64,000 nt of DNA, from positions 124,001 through 188,000 of the forward strand of contig JBPRGG010000029.1 of the NCBI GenBank assembly GCA_051418075.1. Direction: 5' to 3'. The stretch is from JBPRGG01 sp051418075. GTDB lineage: Bacteria > Bacteroidota > Bacteroidia > Cytophagales > Cyclobacteriaceae. Below, piece after piece: positions 8,641-18,535 of this stretch (its first letter is position 1; each line of letters starts with the position of its first letter). The notes under the pieces are model-generated. The model searched no databases. It was not told the DNA's origin and saw only the letters and a list, made by a program, of their open reading frames with translations. A program made the translations under genes and the position numbers.

Positions 8641-9381
8641 TTATTCTATATTTAGCTGCAAGCAGGATTTTTGAGCCGCATCTTGTTCGGCTTTTTTCTT
8701 GCTGAATCCTTTACCTTTTCCCAGGGCAGAATCATTCACATAAACCTGTGCCACAAACTCTTTATTATGGTTTTTGCCCTTCACCTCCAGGATCTCGAAT
8801 CGCACTTCCTTATTTTCTTTATGGGCCCACTCAATAATTTTACTTTTGTAGTTGGGATTGTTTTTCACAATTTCAGCCAGATCAATATGGGGTAGCAAAA
8901 GCTTATTGAGGATAAATTTATTGGCGCTATAATAGCCTTTATCCAGATAAACTGCTCCTACCAAAGCTTCAAGGGTATCACCAAATACTGATTTATAAGA
9001 ATGAGAATGTTTTCGATTTTCATTGTATTCTACAATATCAGATATCCCGATTTTTTTGGCCAGACTGTTGAGGCTATCACGATTGACTATGCGAGACCGG
9101 ATCTCGGTCAGGAAACCTTCATCCTTATAGGGAAATTTTTTAAACAGATAATCTGCCACTACTGAACCAAGAATGGCATCTCCCAAATATTCCAGACGGT
9201 CATTGGATTCTTTGTAACCACTGTTTTTTTTAGCCACTGAACTATGCTGGGTGGCAAGTTTATAAAGGTATAAATTTAAAGGCTTACTACCCACAATTTT
9301 TTGAATTGCTGCTGTAAGCCTTCGGTCACTTTCTGAATAATTTTTAAAAAAGGATAATAGCTTCCTAATTAAAAGGTACAC
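8641..9381 (-). CDS. rnc: ribonuclease III
   Basis: Double-strand-specific endoribonuclease for rRNA processing and RNA turnover. 246 residues: endonuclease domain with the signature NDRLEYLGDAILG (60-72; E64, D68) and the second acidic cluster GDTLEALVGAVYLDKG (D135, E138), then a C-terminal double-stranded RNA binding domain (about 175-243) ending GFSKKKAEQDAAQKS. The start codon is GTG at 9381 and shares one base with the fabF stop (TAGTG), so the two are translationally coupled. The acpP-fabF-rnc order is conserved in Bacteroidota. Confidence 0.94.
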   Translation of the reverse strand: MYLLIRKLLSFFKNYSESDRRLTAAIQKIVGSKPLNLYLYKLATQHSSVAKKNSGYKESNDRLEYLGDAILGSVVADYLFKKFPYKDEGFLTEIRSRIVNRDSLNSLAKKIGISDIVEYNENRKHSHSYKSVFGDTLEALVGAVYLDKGYYSANKFILNKLLLPHIDLAEIVKNNPNYKSKIIEWAHKENKEVRFEILEVKGKNHNKEFVAQVYVNDSALGKGKGFSKKKAEQDAAQKSCLQLNIE

Positions 9382-10634
9382 TATTTTTCAAATTTTCTGA
9401 ATAATACAGAGGTATTATGTCCTCCAAATCCAAATGTATTGCTCTGTGCTATGTTTACAGTTCTATTTTGAGCCTTATTGAAGGTGAAATTCAATTTGGG
9501 ATCAATGTTTTCATCATCGGTAAAGTGATTGATGGTTGGAGGAACCAAATCATTTTTTACCGCTAAAATAGCAGCAATGGCTTCAATAGCACCAGCAGCA
9601 CCCAACAAATGTCCGGTCATAGATTTGGTAGAACTGATATTTAACTTATAGGCATGGTCACCAAATAATCTTTTAATTGCTTTTACCTCACTTATATCTC
9701 CCAAGGGGGTGGATGTACCATGCACATTGATATAATCTACCTGGTCAGGTAATAAATTGGCATCTTCCAGACAATTTTTCATCACCTGGTAAGCTCCGGC
9801 ACCCTCCGGATGAGGTGCAGTAATATGATGGGCATCGGCTGACATTCCGGCACCAATGATTTCAGCATAAATTTTAGCACCTCTGGCCAGGGCATGTTCG
9901 TATTCTTCCAGGATCAGACTGCCACCACCTTCTCCTAAAACAAAACCGTCCCGATCTTTGTCAAATGGCCGGGAGGCTGTTTCTGGAGAATCATTCCTTT
10001 CCGATATAGCTTTCATAGAGCTAAACCCTCCAATTCCTGCTTCGGTTACAGCAGCTTCAGACCCTCCGGTAATCATAATGTTGGCAGTGCCTAACCTGAT
10101 ATAATTATACGCATCAATGATGGCATTGGTAGCAGAGGCACAGGCAGATATGGTGGCAAAGTTAGGTCCCTTGAAACCATATTTAATAGAAATATGTCCT
10201 GCTGTAATATCTGCAATCATTTTAGGAATGAAGAATGGGCTGAACCGGGGAGTTCCATCTCCGGTAGCAAAGCTGGTCACCTCATCCTGGAAAGCCTTAA
10301 TCCCTCCAATACCTGAACCCCAAATCACACCTGCTTTATGCTGATCAATCTTTTCCAGGTCTACAGCTGCATCTTCCATGGCTTCCTGGGTAGCTATCAG
10401 GGCGTACTGGGCGAAAGGATCCAGTTTTCTGATCTCTTTTCGGTCGAGATAGTCGCCTGCATCGTAATTCTTGATTTCACAGGCGAATTTGGTCCTGAAT
10501 TTTTCGGTATCGAACCGGGTAATAGGAGCGGCACCACTTACTCCATTTGCTAATGACTCCCAATATTCAGAAGTACTTTTGCCAATTGGAGTAAGCGAGC
10601 CTAGTCCGGTTATTACTACTCTTCTTAAATTCAT
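9381..10634 (-). CDS. fabF: 3-oxoacyl-[acyl-carrier-protein] synthase II
   Basis: Elongating condensing enzyme of type II fatty acid synthesis; joins malonyl-ACP to acyl-ACP. 417 residues, thiolase fold, with the Cys-His-His triad C165 (ISACASATN), H305 (NVHGTSTPLGD) and H342 (KSMTGHLLGAAGA). It lies 24 nt after acpP, which encodes its carrier partner, and overlaps rnc by one base. A second FabF paralogue sits at 23050-24297 under apparent TetR control; this copy, in the acpP operon, is most likely the constitutive housekeeping enzyme (inference). Confidence 0.95.
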   Translation of the reverse strand: MNLRRVVITGLGSLTPIGKSTSEYWESLANGVSGAAPITRFDTEKFRTKFACEIKNYDAGDYLDRKEIRKLDPFAQYALIATQEAMEDAAVDLEKIDQHKAGVIWGSGIGGIKAFQDEVTSFATGDGTPRFSPFFIPKMIADITAGHISIKYGFKGPNFATISACASATNAIIDAYNYIRLGTANIMITGGSEAAVTEAGIGGFSSMKAISERNDSPETASRPFDKDRDGFVLGEGGGSLILEEYEHALARGAKIYAEIIGAGMSADAHHITAPHPEGAGAYQVMKNCLEDANLLPDQVDYINVHGTSTPLGDISEVKAIKRLFGDHAYKLNISSTKSMTGHLLGAAGAIEAIAAILAVKNDLVPPTINHFTDDENIDPKLNFTFNKAQNRTVNIAQSNTFGFGGHNTSVLFRKFEK

Positions 10635-10658
10635 AAAGAATTTTAAGTGGGTGAATAA

Positions 10659-10898
10659 TTACTTTTTGATGTTTTCTTCCAGGTAAGAAATTGCCTGTCC
10701 TACAGTGGAGATATTTTCAGCCTGATCATCAGGAATGGAGATATTAAATTCTTTTTCAAATTCCATGATTAACTCAACTGTATCTAAAGAATCAGCTCCT
10801 AAATCATTGGTGAAACTTGCTTCGGGAGTTACTTCTGACTCCTCAACACCTAACTTATCAATAATGATACTCTTAACTTTTTGTGCTATCTCAGACAT
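10659..10898 (-). CDS. acpP: acyl carrier protein
   Basis: 79-residue acidic four-helix carrier of fatty acid synthesis. The phosphopantetheine site is S37 in DLGADSLDTVELIMEFE. The frame is open up to 10931, but the ATG at 10898 gives the standard MSEIAQKVKSIII start. It is the first gene of acpP-fabF-rnc(-lgt-hldD) and is divergent from the IPExxxVDY-pyk pair, with about 160 bp of shared AT-rich promoter region between them. Confidence 0.95.
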   Translation of the reverse strand: MSEIAQKVKSIIIDKLGVEESEVTPEASFTNDLGADSLDTVELIMEFEKEFNISIPDDQAENISTVGQAISYLEENIKK

Positions 10899-11056
10899 TT
10901 TATTTAATATTTTGTTAAAAATTCTCTGCAAAGAAATACATTTAATCGAATAATGTCAAACAATTTTTTTTAATCTTGTTTTTTTTGAAAAAATATCAAT
11001 TCAGTGGCTGCAAAGATTGATTTTAATCAGGTAAAATAGTATTAATTTTATTTTTT

Positions 11057-11479
11057 ATGAAAAAAAGCAAACTCAGGGTTGATTACGAATATGATTTTTA
11101 TCTTTGGGGAATCGTGTCTCTGGCTAAAGATTATAAGTTGGCCTGGTTGTTAAACCAAATTTGTCATATTCAATTGAAGAAAACTGAAGACCTGTCCTTC
11201 ACTTTTATTAATCAAAATAAGTTGATCATTTCCAGCTTTCTTTTTGAAACAGAAAATGCTCAGTTCAGGTTGTTAAGAAACAAGTCGCTGGATGAGCATA
11301 AATCTTTATTTCTATTGCCTGAGATAAAACAATTCGATTATTTATTTATAATTAATGACAAAACAGATACCTTTAATACTGAACAGTTTCAAAGCAATCT
11401 CAATCAAAAGGAGTTGGTCCAGTATGCTACCAGACTCGATATAAATAAACTAAAATCCAAAGAAAATCTGATTTTTTAA
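11057..11479 (+). CDS. IPExxxVDY family protein
   Basis: 140 residues, no signal peptide. A small conserved Bacteroidota family named for its motif; here the motif reads LPEIKQFDY (87-95). The N-terminus has the charged VDYEYDFYLWGI start seen in the family. It lies 2 nt before pyk and divergent from acpP, a gene order I recall as conserved in the phylum; co-translation with pyruvate kinase is likely. The function is unknown. Confidence 0.8.
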   Translation: MKKSKLRVDYEYDFYLWGIVSLAKDYKLAWLLNQICHIQLKKTEDLSFTFINQNKLIISSFLFETENAQFRLLRNKSLDEHKSLFLLPEIKQFDYLFIINDKTDTFNTEQFQSNLNQKELVQYATRLDINKLKSKENLIF

Positions 11480-11481
11480 AT

Positions 11482-12915
11482 ATGGAAAGACCTGTATTCA
11501 ATAAAACCAAAGTTGTGGCAACTGTTGGCCCTGCATCATCCAGTAAATCTTTACTCCGGGAACTGGTATTAGCCGGGGTGGATTTATTCCGTTTAAATTT
11601 TTCTCACTCCACTCATGAGCAGCACCAGACGGTGATCAGTCATATCAGAGAGATAAATGATGAATTAAAAACCTATGTTTCCATCCTTCAGGACCTTCAG
11701 GGACCCAAGATCAGAATTGAAGAAGTAGAAAATAACCGGATCGAGTTAAAGGTGGGTGAAATTATAAAGATCACTTCAGAACGAGTGTTGGGAACCAATA
11801 AAAAAGTTAGTACTTCCTTCAAAAGCTTAGCAACTGATGTAAAAGTAGGCGATCCTATTTTGCTGGATGATGGGAATCTGGAGTTAAAGGTGATTAATAA
11901 AAATAATGGTGAAGTGGAGGCCGAAGTGGTACATGGAGGCATTTTACGTTCCAAAAAAGGAATAAATTTACCTACTACGCATGTATCGGTACCGTCTCTT
12001 ACCGAAAAGGATCACGAAGATCTTTTGTTTGGCTTGGAAAATGATGTTGATTGGGTTGCTCTTTCTTTTGTACGTTCTGCCGAAGATGTGAAAAAGCTGA
12101 AGAAAATTATTGCTGAACAAGGAAAGGAAACCAGGGTAATTGCCAAAATTGAAAAACCGGAAGCGGTTAATAATATTGATGAGATCATTAAGGTTACGGA
12201 TGCTCTTATGGTAGCCCGGGGAGACCTGGGGGTAGAAATTCCCATGGAGCGTGTACCCATGGTACAAAAGGATATTATTAATAAATGTAATATTGCGGCC
12301 AAGCCGGTGATCGTAGCCACCCAGATGCTGGAAAGCATGATTCGAAACCCCAGGCCTACCCGGGCAGAGGCCAGTGATGTGGCCAATGCTATACTGGATG
12401 GAGCTGACGCTGTGATGCTTAGCGGTGAATCTGCCATGGGGTCTTACCCTGTTCTGGCTGTTAAAAGTATGGTAAGGATTATCAAATCCATTGAAATGAA
12501 TGCTTTACAGATTTATAATAAAAATCTGAAAGCTGACCCTAAATCTGAAACTTTTTATCATGATAATGTATTGGTAGGCGCTTGTGTGATTGCCCGCGAT
12601 ACCTGTGCCAAAGTCATTACCGGTATCACCTTTTCCGGATATACAGCCTTTGCCCTGTCCAAACACCGACCCTATGCCAATATTTATATCTTCTCAGAAA
12701 ATAAGAAATTATTGAATCAAATCAACCTGATCTGGGGGGTGCAGGGATTTTATTATGATAAATTCAAATCCACCGACCATTCCATAGATGATACCCTTGA
12801 AATTTTAAAATCGGAAGGAATAGTGAAGAAAGGAGATGTGGTGATACACACTGGCACCCTACCGGTTATCCGTAAAAAGAGAACCAACATGGTCAGACTC
12901 ACTGAAGTAGAATGA
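11482..12915 (+). CDS. pyk: pyruvate kinase
   Basis: Last step of glycolysis: phosphoenolpyruvate plus ADP to pyruvate plus ATP, cytoplasmic. 477 residues, usual bacterial length. Visible: substrate/nucleotide motif LFRLNFSHST, LQDLQGPKIR, the B domain (about 70-170), the active-site lysine motif IAKIEKPEAVNNIDEI, ARGDLGVEIP, and GADAVMLSGESAMGSYPV. The C-terminal regulatory domain runs about 350-477. Read with the 2-nt spaced upstream IPExxxVDY gene. The stop lies next to the convergent stop of the porP-like gene. Confidence 0.95.
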   Translation: MERPVFNKTKVVATVGPASSSKSLLRELVLAGVDLFRLNFSHSTHEQHQTVISHIREINDELKTYVSILQDLQGPKIRIEEVENNRIELKVGEIIKITSERVLGTNKKVSTSFKSLATDVKVGDPILLDDGNLELKVINKNNGEVEAEVVHGGILRSKKGINLPTTHVSVPSLTEKDHEDLLFGLENDVDWVALSFVRSAEDVKKLKKIIAEQGKETRVIAKIEKPEAVNNIDEIIKVTDALMVARGDLGVEIPMERVPMVQKDIINKCNIAAKPVIVATQMLESMIRNPRPTRAEASDVANAILDGADAVMLSGESAMGSYPVLAVKSMVRIIKSIEMNALQIYNKNLKADPKSETFYHDNVLVGACVIARDTCAKVITGITFSGYTAFALSKHRPYANIYIFSENKKLLNQINLIWGVQGFYYDKFKSTDHSIDDTLEILKSEGIVKKGDVVIHTGTLPVIRKKRTNMVRLTEVE

Positions 12916-12918
12916 CCG

Positions 12919-13830
12919 TTAAAAGAAGTTAAAAGAAGTGACTTCCTTTTTCAGCAGGTTGAAATGATAAGCCAGCATGATCTCGTGAGAATTATGCGCC
13001 AATGATCTCACCTGGCCGGTATGGGAATCATAGGCATAGCTTATTTCCAGGTTAGGCTTGAGAAGAAGCTTGGTCAGAAATGTCAGCGTATGCAGATTTC
13101 TGTAGATCACTCCGGCCCATATAGTTTCTGCTATCAATATATTTAAATTCAGATTGATCTCAGGAGGGTGATCTTTCCTGAAATAGCTTAAGAAAGAAGG
13201 ATACAGCTGGAATGTCTGGGAAAGAGGCAATTGATATCCCCCGTTGATGATGATGTGTTGTTTTTGCAGGGCATAGGAAAGTTGCTGATCAGGAGCGAAT
13301 TTAAACAGTTGAGGGATTGAAAAACCCAGATAATAACGACTGGTCTCATATAAAAACCCGGTGCCAAAATTGGGAACAAATGCCCTCAGGTTTTCCTGAG
13401 AAAAAATTGGATCCCTGGGATTTTTTAAAAGGATATCTTCAAAATTATATCGATAAGCAGTGAACCCGCCCTGTAAACCCAAAGCAAGCGAGCCCCGGGG
13501 GAAATTAATACGATAAGCATAGGCTGCGTAAGCACCTTGCTGGTTCAGCCCGCCCATTTGATCATTCACCAGGGTAAGGCCGGCTGAAATCTTATCTTTT
13601 AAGGGACTATGAACAGAAAAAATCTGGCTAAAGGGTGCGCCTTCCACATCAGACCATTGTTTTTTAATGATAAATCCGGCAGACAACCTGTTTTCAAAAC
13701 CAGCAAAGGCTGGATTGATCACCAATGGATTGAACATATAGTGCGAGATCAAGCCATTGGATTGGCTGAACCCTGTTGCACTGCAGAAGGATATTAAAAT
13801 GGCTACTATTAAAAATCTTAATTTTTTCAT
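12919..13830 (-). CDS. PorP/SprF family T9SS-associated outer-membrane protein
   Basis: 303 residues with a signal peptide (cleavage near GFSQS, about 22). The mature protein starts with the family hallmark SHYMFNPLVINPAFAG and continues as alternating hydrophobic strands of an outer-membrane beta-barrel. In this family (PorP of Porphyromonas, SprF of Flavobacterium) members next to a large cargo help its type IX export and surface attachment. Its start overlaps the stop of the 1305-residue type B cargo gene by 4 nt, matching that pairing. Convergent with pyk. Confidence 0.9.
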   Translation of the reverse strand: MKKLRFLIVAILISFCSATGFSQSNGLISHYMFNPLVINPAFAGFENRLSAGFIIKKQWSDVEGAPFSQIFSVHSPLKDKISAGLTLVNDQMGGLNQQGAYAAYAYRINFPRGSLALGLQGGFTAYRYNFEDILLKNPRDPIFSQENLRAFVPNFGTGFLYETSRYYLGFSIPQLFKFAPDQQLSYALQKQHIIINGGYQLPLSQTFQLYPSFLSYFRKDHPPEINLNLNILIAETIWAGVIYRNLHTLTFLTKLLLKPNLEISYAYDSHTGQVRSLAHNSHEIMLAYHFNLLKKEVTSFNFF

Positions 13831-16800
13831 CGTTTCAGGGTTACGTCTCCTTTATATACCTGATTACTTTTTTTAAGCCTGATCAGGTAATAATAAACAT
13901 CATTCGGGGCAGAATGATCAGGGTTAAAATGATGGACATTGGTTTGTCCCTGCCATACTTTTTCCCGGTTATCATAATTTTTTTGTTTAAATACCAATAT
14001 GTTGTTCCGGTTAAAAATCATTACTTCATTATCAGGAAATTGCTCTATACCATCAATAATCCATTGTTCATTATATTGATCTCCGTTGGGAGAAAACCCC
14101 TGATAAATAACCAGTTGGGGTTCACCGGGAAGCACAGTGATCTTTACCTGGGCCTGATTTGAGGAGATTAATCCATTAGTAATGCCTTTCCAGGTAAAAT
14201 GATCCTGGCCTGACCAGTCAGGGGCAGGGTCAAATTGAAGGGTTTCAAGTTGTTCCGTGGATAAGATGGATGAATCTGCCAAAGGATTTAGGTTGACTGA
14301 GAGCTGACCTTTTTCCGGCTGGTTCAGTACCAGTATTTGTTGCAAAGTATCCTGTTCCGGGTCTACAGTAGCTAACCTGAATAAACTGGCATTAAAATAA
14401 AAGGATTCTGACTGATCCACCCGGATTTGAATATCTGAAACTAGTGGAGCATCATCACGACATCTTACCTGAATCCAGGCCTTGCCCTGTCCGATTGCCT
14501 GCTCAGGATCAGCAATCTGATAAGTTAAAGTGATTTGGCCACAATAGTCGGAGGGAGGGATGAACTGCAGGCCCTGATCCTCCATAATTTTAACCGACCC
14601 CTGTTCGGCCCTGGCCGAATACAAATAAAAGGTATCAGAATCTATGTCGTAATCATTGTCCAAAAGGTCTAACATGATGGTGTCATCTTCTAATATGACC
14701 AGGCCAGAATCAAGTAGGGCTACCGGCGGGTCATTCACTGGTTTTATTTGAAAAAGAATCGTCTGGGCAACATTATTGAGGTCAGTAGACTGTAGGAGCC
14801 ATTCAGCTGAATCCTTTCCATTAACATTCGGTGCTGGTTGATAGATAAGATTTTTCACCTGACCCCATGCATACTTTTGTTGTGCAGCAATAGATGAGCC
14901 ATTCAGCAGGATCGAACCTGTTTGAGGAAGTTCAGTAAAATTAATTGATTCCGGTTTTTCCTGGTCAATCAAGTCCAGGATCTCTTCAGGCTTAAAGGTA
15001 TAGCTTTGATCCTCATCTAAACTGAGTACAAGCCGGTCAGGTGAGGCTTGCTTTACCGAATCAATTATCAGGTAGATCTCTGCTTTGGCTTCCGCTTCCT
15101 GATCAGTAATGGTATATTCAAAACTTAATGAACCAGAAAAGGCCGGCTCAGAACGGTAAATGATCTTATTTTGACTGATTGCTGCCTCTCCATAAGCTGG
15201 AGTGGATATTTGCAAAAGGCTGAGTTGGTCATTATCAGGATCCTGATCATTTTTAAGCACATCCATACTCAGACTTTCTCCCGGGACTATTTCAAAAGTA
15301 TCTGAAATGGCAACGGGAACATCATTTACTGGGTTGATATTTAAAATAAGATCAGAAGTATCAGATAAGCCGTATTTATTTTTTACCAACCACCTGGCTG
15401 AATCCCGGCCAAAATAATTCTGCCGGGGATGGTAGGAAAGGTGGGGCACCTGATCCCAATCAATAGCCTGACCCTGATCTATTTCCTGGTCATTAAGTTT
15501 AATTTGTCCCTGGCCGGGTAAATATGAAAAAATAATATGCCGGATGACCTGCTGAGCCGGATCGGTATAATGGTCATTAAAAGTCTGATGATCAAATGAA
15601 TAACTTTGATCTTCTGCCATTTCTATTGTAATGTTTGTGGTTTGAGGCAGATTTTCCTCCGGGGCTATTTTAATCAATAAAACACCTTCAGCCTGTGCCT
15701 GCTCATCACTTACCTGGTATGTAAATTGCACTGTTCCCGCATACTCAGGTGATGAACTATAAATTAAAACATCCCCTTCGATTTCAACTCCTCCAAATTC
15801 CGGTTCGTCAGTGCCAGTCAGGATAAGAGGATCACCATCAGGATCATAATCATTTTCTAAAACCTTTATTTCGGAAGTTTGACCCTGTTTCATTTCAAAA
15901 GTGTCATTTTCTGCAATCGGAAGGTCATTAACGGGCTGGACCTGGAAAATGATTTTAGCCGGCCCCGATTGTTCTGCCTGATTCAAACCCTGCCAGCTGG
16001 CCGAGTCCGTACCATTAAAATGCTGATCTGGTTGATAAACCAGGTTGGTTAGGTTTTCCAGCTCGATAATTTGATCCTTGACCAAATTTTGATCATTCAG
16101 TGTCAAAATACCATGCCGGGGTAACACATTAAACTTAATCTCTTTCAAAGGCTGATCATCATGATCAACGTAGTTTTCCTTGAACTGTGAAGGGTTGAGC
16201 TGATAGTTTTCATCTTCTTTAAGGCTGATGGTTATATTGTTTACTTGCGGGGGATCATTGGATGGAGTGATGGTAAGAAAAACCTCAGCTTCATCCTGAT
16301 TTTTCTGGTCTGTTACCTGATAATCGAACTTTACTGAACCGGCAAAATTAGGTGGAGGAGCATACCAAATTTGTTCCTGCCTCACCTCAGCCTGACCAGT
16401 CTCAAGATTGAAGATCCGGGTTATGGTGAGGGGATCATTTTCCGGGTCGCTGTCATTTTGAAGCACATTCAGCATCAACTCCTGGTCTTCTGCCAGGGTG
16501 AAAGTATCATTTTCAGCTGTGGGAGGATCATTTACCGGGGTTATAGTAAGAAAAACCAATGCTTCAGTTTGTTTATCCTGATCTGTCACCTGATATTTGA
16601 ACTTTACTGAACCTGAATAATCAGGTGGCGGAGTATACCAAATTTGTTCCTGCCTCACCTCAGCCTGACCAGTCTCAAGATTGTAGATCCGGGTTATGGT
16701 GAGGGGATCATTTTCCGGATCACTGTCGTTTTGCAGCACATCCAGCATCAACTCCTGGTCTTCTTTCAGGGCAAAAGTGTCATTTTTGGCTGTGGGAGGA

Positions 16801-17744
16801 TCATTTACCTGATCGATTTGTATCAGAAGGTTAGCGTCTCGTCTGGCATAAACTTCAGCGTCAGATGCATTCCATGTAAAACCATCCTCTCCAAAATAAT
16901 CCTGATCAGGCACATATTCCATCTCATTCAGCTGATCAGCCGGAATTTCAGTTCCTGCATTTATCTTTTGGTTATTTAATGTCAGATTCCCCCGGGAGGG
17001 TATGGTTTTAATAATAATTTTGTTCAATGGATCCTGGTCCGGATCTGAATAATGGGCAGAAAATATACTTTCTTCAAAAGAAATTCTTTGATCTTCCCGG
17101 GTTGAAAGACTGAAATCAGCTACTAAAGGCGGGGAATTCTCACTTAAGTTATAAATGGTAACTATTGCCCGGTCATTACCATCTTCATTGCTTACTTCAT
17201 ATTCAAATGAATCCTCATCAAAATCAAGGTTATCTACCTGATAGCTGATTTTTTTATTTTTAACAATGATTTTGCCGTAGGTTGCAGCTTTTGTTATGCG
17301 AAGGCCTAATTTTCCTTTCTCATACAGGTCATTTGCTAACACGTCCAGGTTGTATTTTCCTGGTTTTGTGAGGGTATAAATATCTCTGGCCGCCTTTAAA
17401 TCCTCATCGGAGATGGTAAGATATAGTATAGCCTGGCTACATTGATCAGGGTCTGCCTTGCTGCAGATCTGGTATTTGATCTCCAGGGTAGCTTCATCGT
17501 CATACTTTACCCTGATTTTATTTCCTTTTACTTCCGGAGGTTTGGCCGGATCGCCCTGGGTGGAGTAAGAAATAATGGAAAGGCTGACATCCTTTTTGTA
17601 AATATCATTTTTAAGTACCTCAATTTTTTCTTCTTTGTCATCTTCAATGGCCGCATAGTCATCATAAGCTTTAATGGCCTGGGCAAAGTCAGGATGGGTA
17701 AAAAGCAAAAATAGTATGGTTAAAAAATGAAAAAAATATCTCAT
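13827..17744 (-). CDS. large secreted repeat protein with T9SS type B (gliding-type) sorting domain
   Basis: 1305 residues, predicted cell-surface adhesin-like protein. Signal peptide 1-23 (ends DFAQA). The body is a string of cadherin/VCBS/Ig-like beta-sandwich modules of two alternating kinds: one with VNDPPTAxNDTF and VLQNDSDPENDPLTI (acidic, calcium-binding style), the other with LKEDENYQL and VLPRHGILTLNDQ. Two neighbouring modules (313-403 and 404-494) are near-identical with a 91-residue period. The C-terminal about 94 residues (from 1212: VIYQGFSPNGDQYNEQWIIDG, IFNRNNILVF, YYYLIRL) form the CHU_C/gliding-motility-associated type B sorting signal. It is in an operon with the PorP/SprF-like gene (4-nt overlap), its probable export partner. 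No enzymatic domain seen. Confidence 0.9.
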   Translation of the reverse strand: MRYFFHFLTILFLLFTHPDFAQAIKAYDDYAAIEDDKEEKIEVLKNDIYKKDVSLSIISYSTQGDPAKPPEVKGNKIRVKYDDEATLEIKYQICSKADPDQCSQAILYLTISDEDLKAARDIYTLTKPGKYNLDVLANDLYEKGKLGLRITKAATYGKIIVKNKKISYQVDNLDFDEDSFEYEVSNEDGNDRAIVTIYNLSENSPPLVADFSLSTREDQRISFEESIFSAHYSDPDQDPLNKIIIKTIPSRGNLTLNNQKINAGTEIPADQLNEMEYVPDQDYFGEDGFTWNASDAEVYARRDANLLIQIDQVNDPPTAKNDTFALKEDQELMLDVLQNDSDPENDPLTITRIYNLETGQAEVRQEQIWYTPPPDYSGSVKFKYQVTDQDKQTEALVFLTITPVNDPPTAENDTFTLAEDQELMLNVLQNDSDPENDPLTITRIFNLETGQAEVRQEQIWYAPPPNFAGSVKFDYQVTDQKNQDEAEVFLTITPSNDPPQVNNITISLKEDENYQLNPSQFKENYVDHDDQPLKEIKFNVLPRHGILTLNDQNLVKDQIIELENLTNLVYQPDQHFNGTDSASWQGLNQAEQSGPAKIIFQVQPVNDLPIAENDTFEMKQGQTSEIKVLENDYDPDGDPLILTGTDEPEFGGVEIEGDVLIYSSSPEYAGTVQFTYQVSDEQAQAEGVLLIKIAPEENLPQTTNITIEMAEDQSYSFDHQTFNDHYTDPAQQVIRHIIFSYLPGQGQIKLNDQEIDQGQAIDWDQVPHLSYHPRQNYFGRDSARWLVKNKYGLSDTSDLILNINPVNDVPVAISDTFEIVPGESLSMDVLKNDQDPDNDQLSLLQISTPAYGEAAISQNKIIYRSEPAFSGSLSFEYTITDQEAEAKAEIYLIIDSVKQASPDRLVLSLDEDQSYTFKPEEILDLIDQEKPESINFTELPQTGSILLNGSSIAAQQKYAWGQVKNLIYQPAPNVNGKDSAEWLLQSTDLNNVAQTILFQIKPVNDPPVALLDSGLVILEDDTIMLDLLDNDYDIDSDTFYLYSARAEQGSVKIMEDQGLQFIPPSDYCGQITLTYQIADPEQAIGQGKAWIQVRCRDDAPLVSDIQIRVDQSESFYFNASLFRLATVDPEQDTLQQILVLNQPEKGQLSVNLNPLADSSILSTEQLETLQFDPAPDWSGQDHFTWKGITNGLISSNQAQVKITVLPGEPQLVIYQGFSPNGDQYNEQWIIDGIEQFPDNEVMIFNRNNILVFKQKNYDNREKVWQGQTNVHHFNPDHSAPNDVYYYLIRLKKSNQVYKGDVTLKR
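16366..16909 (-). repeat. 273-bp tandem in-gene duplication
   Basis: Two adjacent, highly similar 273-bp units inside the repeat protein gene, easiest to see from the shared segment beginning at 16365 and again at 16638. They encode protein modules 313-403 and 404-494, which share most of their residues, including QAEVRQEQIWY and SDPENDPLTITRI. The other modules of the protein are much more diverged. Confidence 0.75.
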
Positions 17745-17923
17745 TCAGTGCTCCTGCGTAAATAAAAAATCGGTCAGCAATAGAAGATGATCATATATTA
17801 AAACCTCCAATTATATATATTGTTACAGGAGTGTTAAAATATCAAGGCAGATGTTTATAAATTTTTTAGCCTCAAAGAAAACTTTTATTTATCTTTATTG
17901 ATGTCCAGGTTGAACATACAGTT

Positions 17924-18535
17924 ATGAAAAGATTCTTGATTTCTTCCTTTCTATTAATGCTGTTTTACAGCCTGGGCTTGATTATATCCTGTTCAGATCC
18001 CTGTGGAGTGGACGGACCGGTTTATTTTAAGGCAACAAATTATAATTCTGCCGGGATTAAACTTACAGGAACGGATCAACTAAGTAGCCAGGAGTTTTAT
18101 ACATTTGCCTTAATCCATACTAATAAATTCGTAAGCTATGACAGTCTTGGTATTTTAATACAATATGAAATTGAAACCATGGCTTACCAGGATTTTCAAT
18201 GGGGCCATGTCAATGCTGCTTATGCCTGTTCACCAGCCGAGATATATCAAAGTTTAGATGATGTAGTAATTACCTCTGACACTGATTACAATCAGCAATA
18301 TCCTGCTGGAACGGATTTGAGTAATATAATTGCTATCAGAAATGGATTAAGGAAAGAAGGATTTACTATGCCTGATTACTTAAACCAATATGCATTATTA
18401 GACAGGAACCAGATTCTGATTACTTTTACAGTACCACCTGATAAGTCTGCAACTCACAATATCAGCATTCAGTTAGATCTAAATGATCAGGATGAATTTG
18501 TCAATTTAAACCTTGAAAATCTGCCGATTAAATAA
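17924..18535 (+). CDS. lipoprotein of unknown function
   Basis: 203 residues. Signal peptide with lipobox LIISC (C23), so a lipoprotein. The mature part starts SDPCGVDGPVYF, has one further Cys (AYACSP) that could pair with the N-terminal one, and is rich in Asn/Gln/Tyr with alternating hydrophobic residues, suggesting a beta-sandwich. I do not recognise a family. It is monocistronic, followed by the repeat-rich gene desert and preceded by about 180 bp shared with the divergent T9SS cargo gene. Confidence 0.75.
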   Translation: MKRFLISSFLLMLFYSLGLIISCSDPCGVDGPVYFKATNYNSAGIKLTGTDQLSSQEFYTFALIHTNKFVSYDSLGILIQYEIETMAYQDFQWGHVNAAYACSPAEIYQSLDDVVITSDTDYNQQYPAGTDLSNIIAIRNGLRKEGFTMPDYLNQYALLDRNQILITFTVPPDKSATHNISIQLDLNDQDEFVNLNLENLPIK

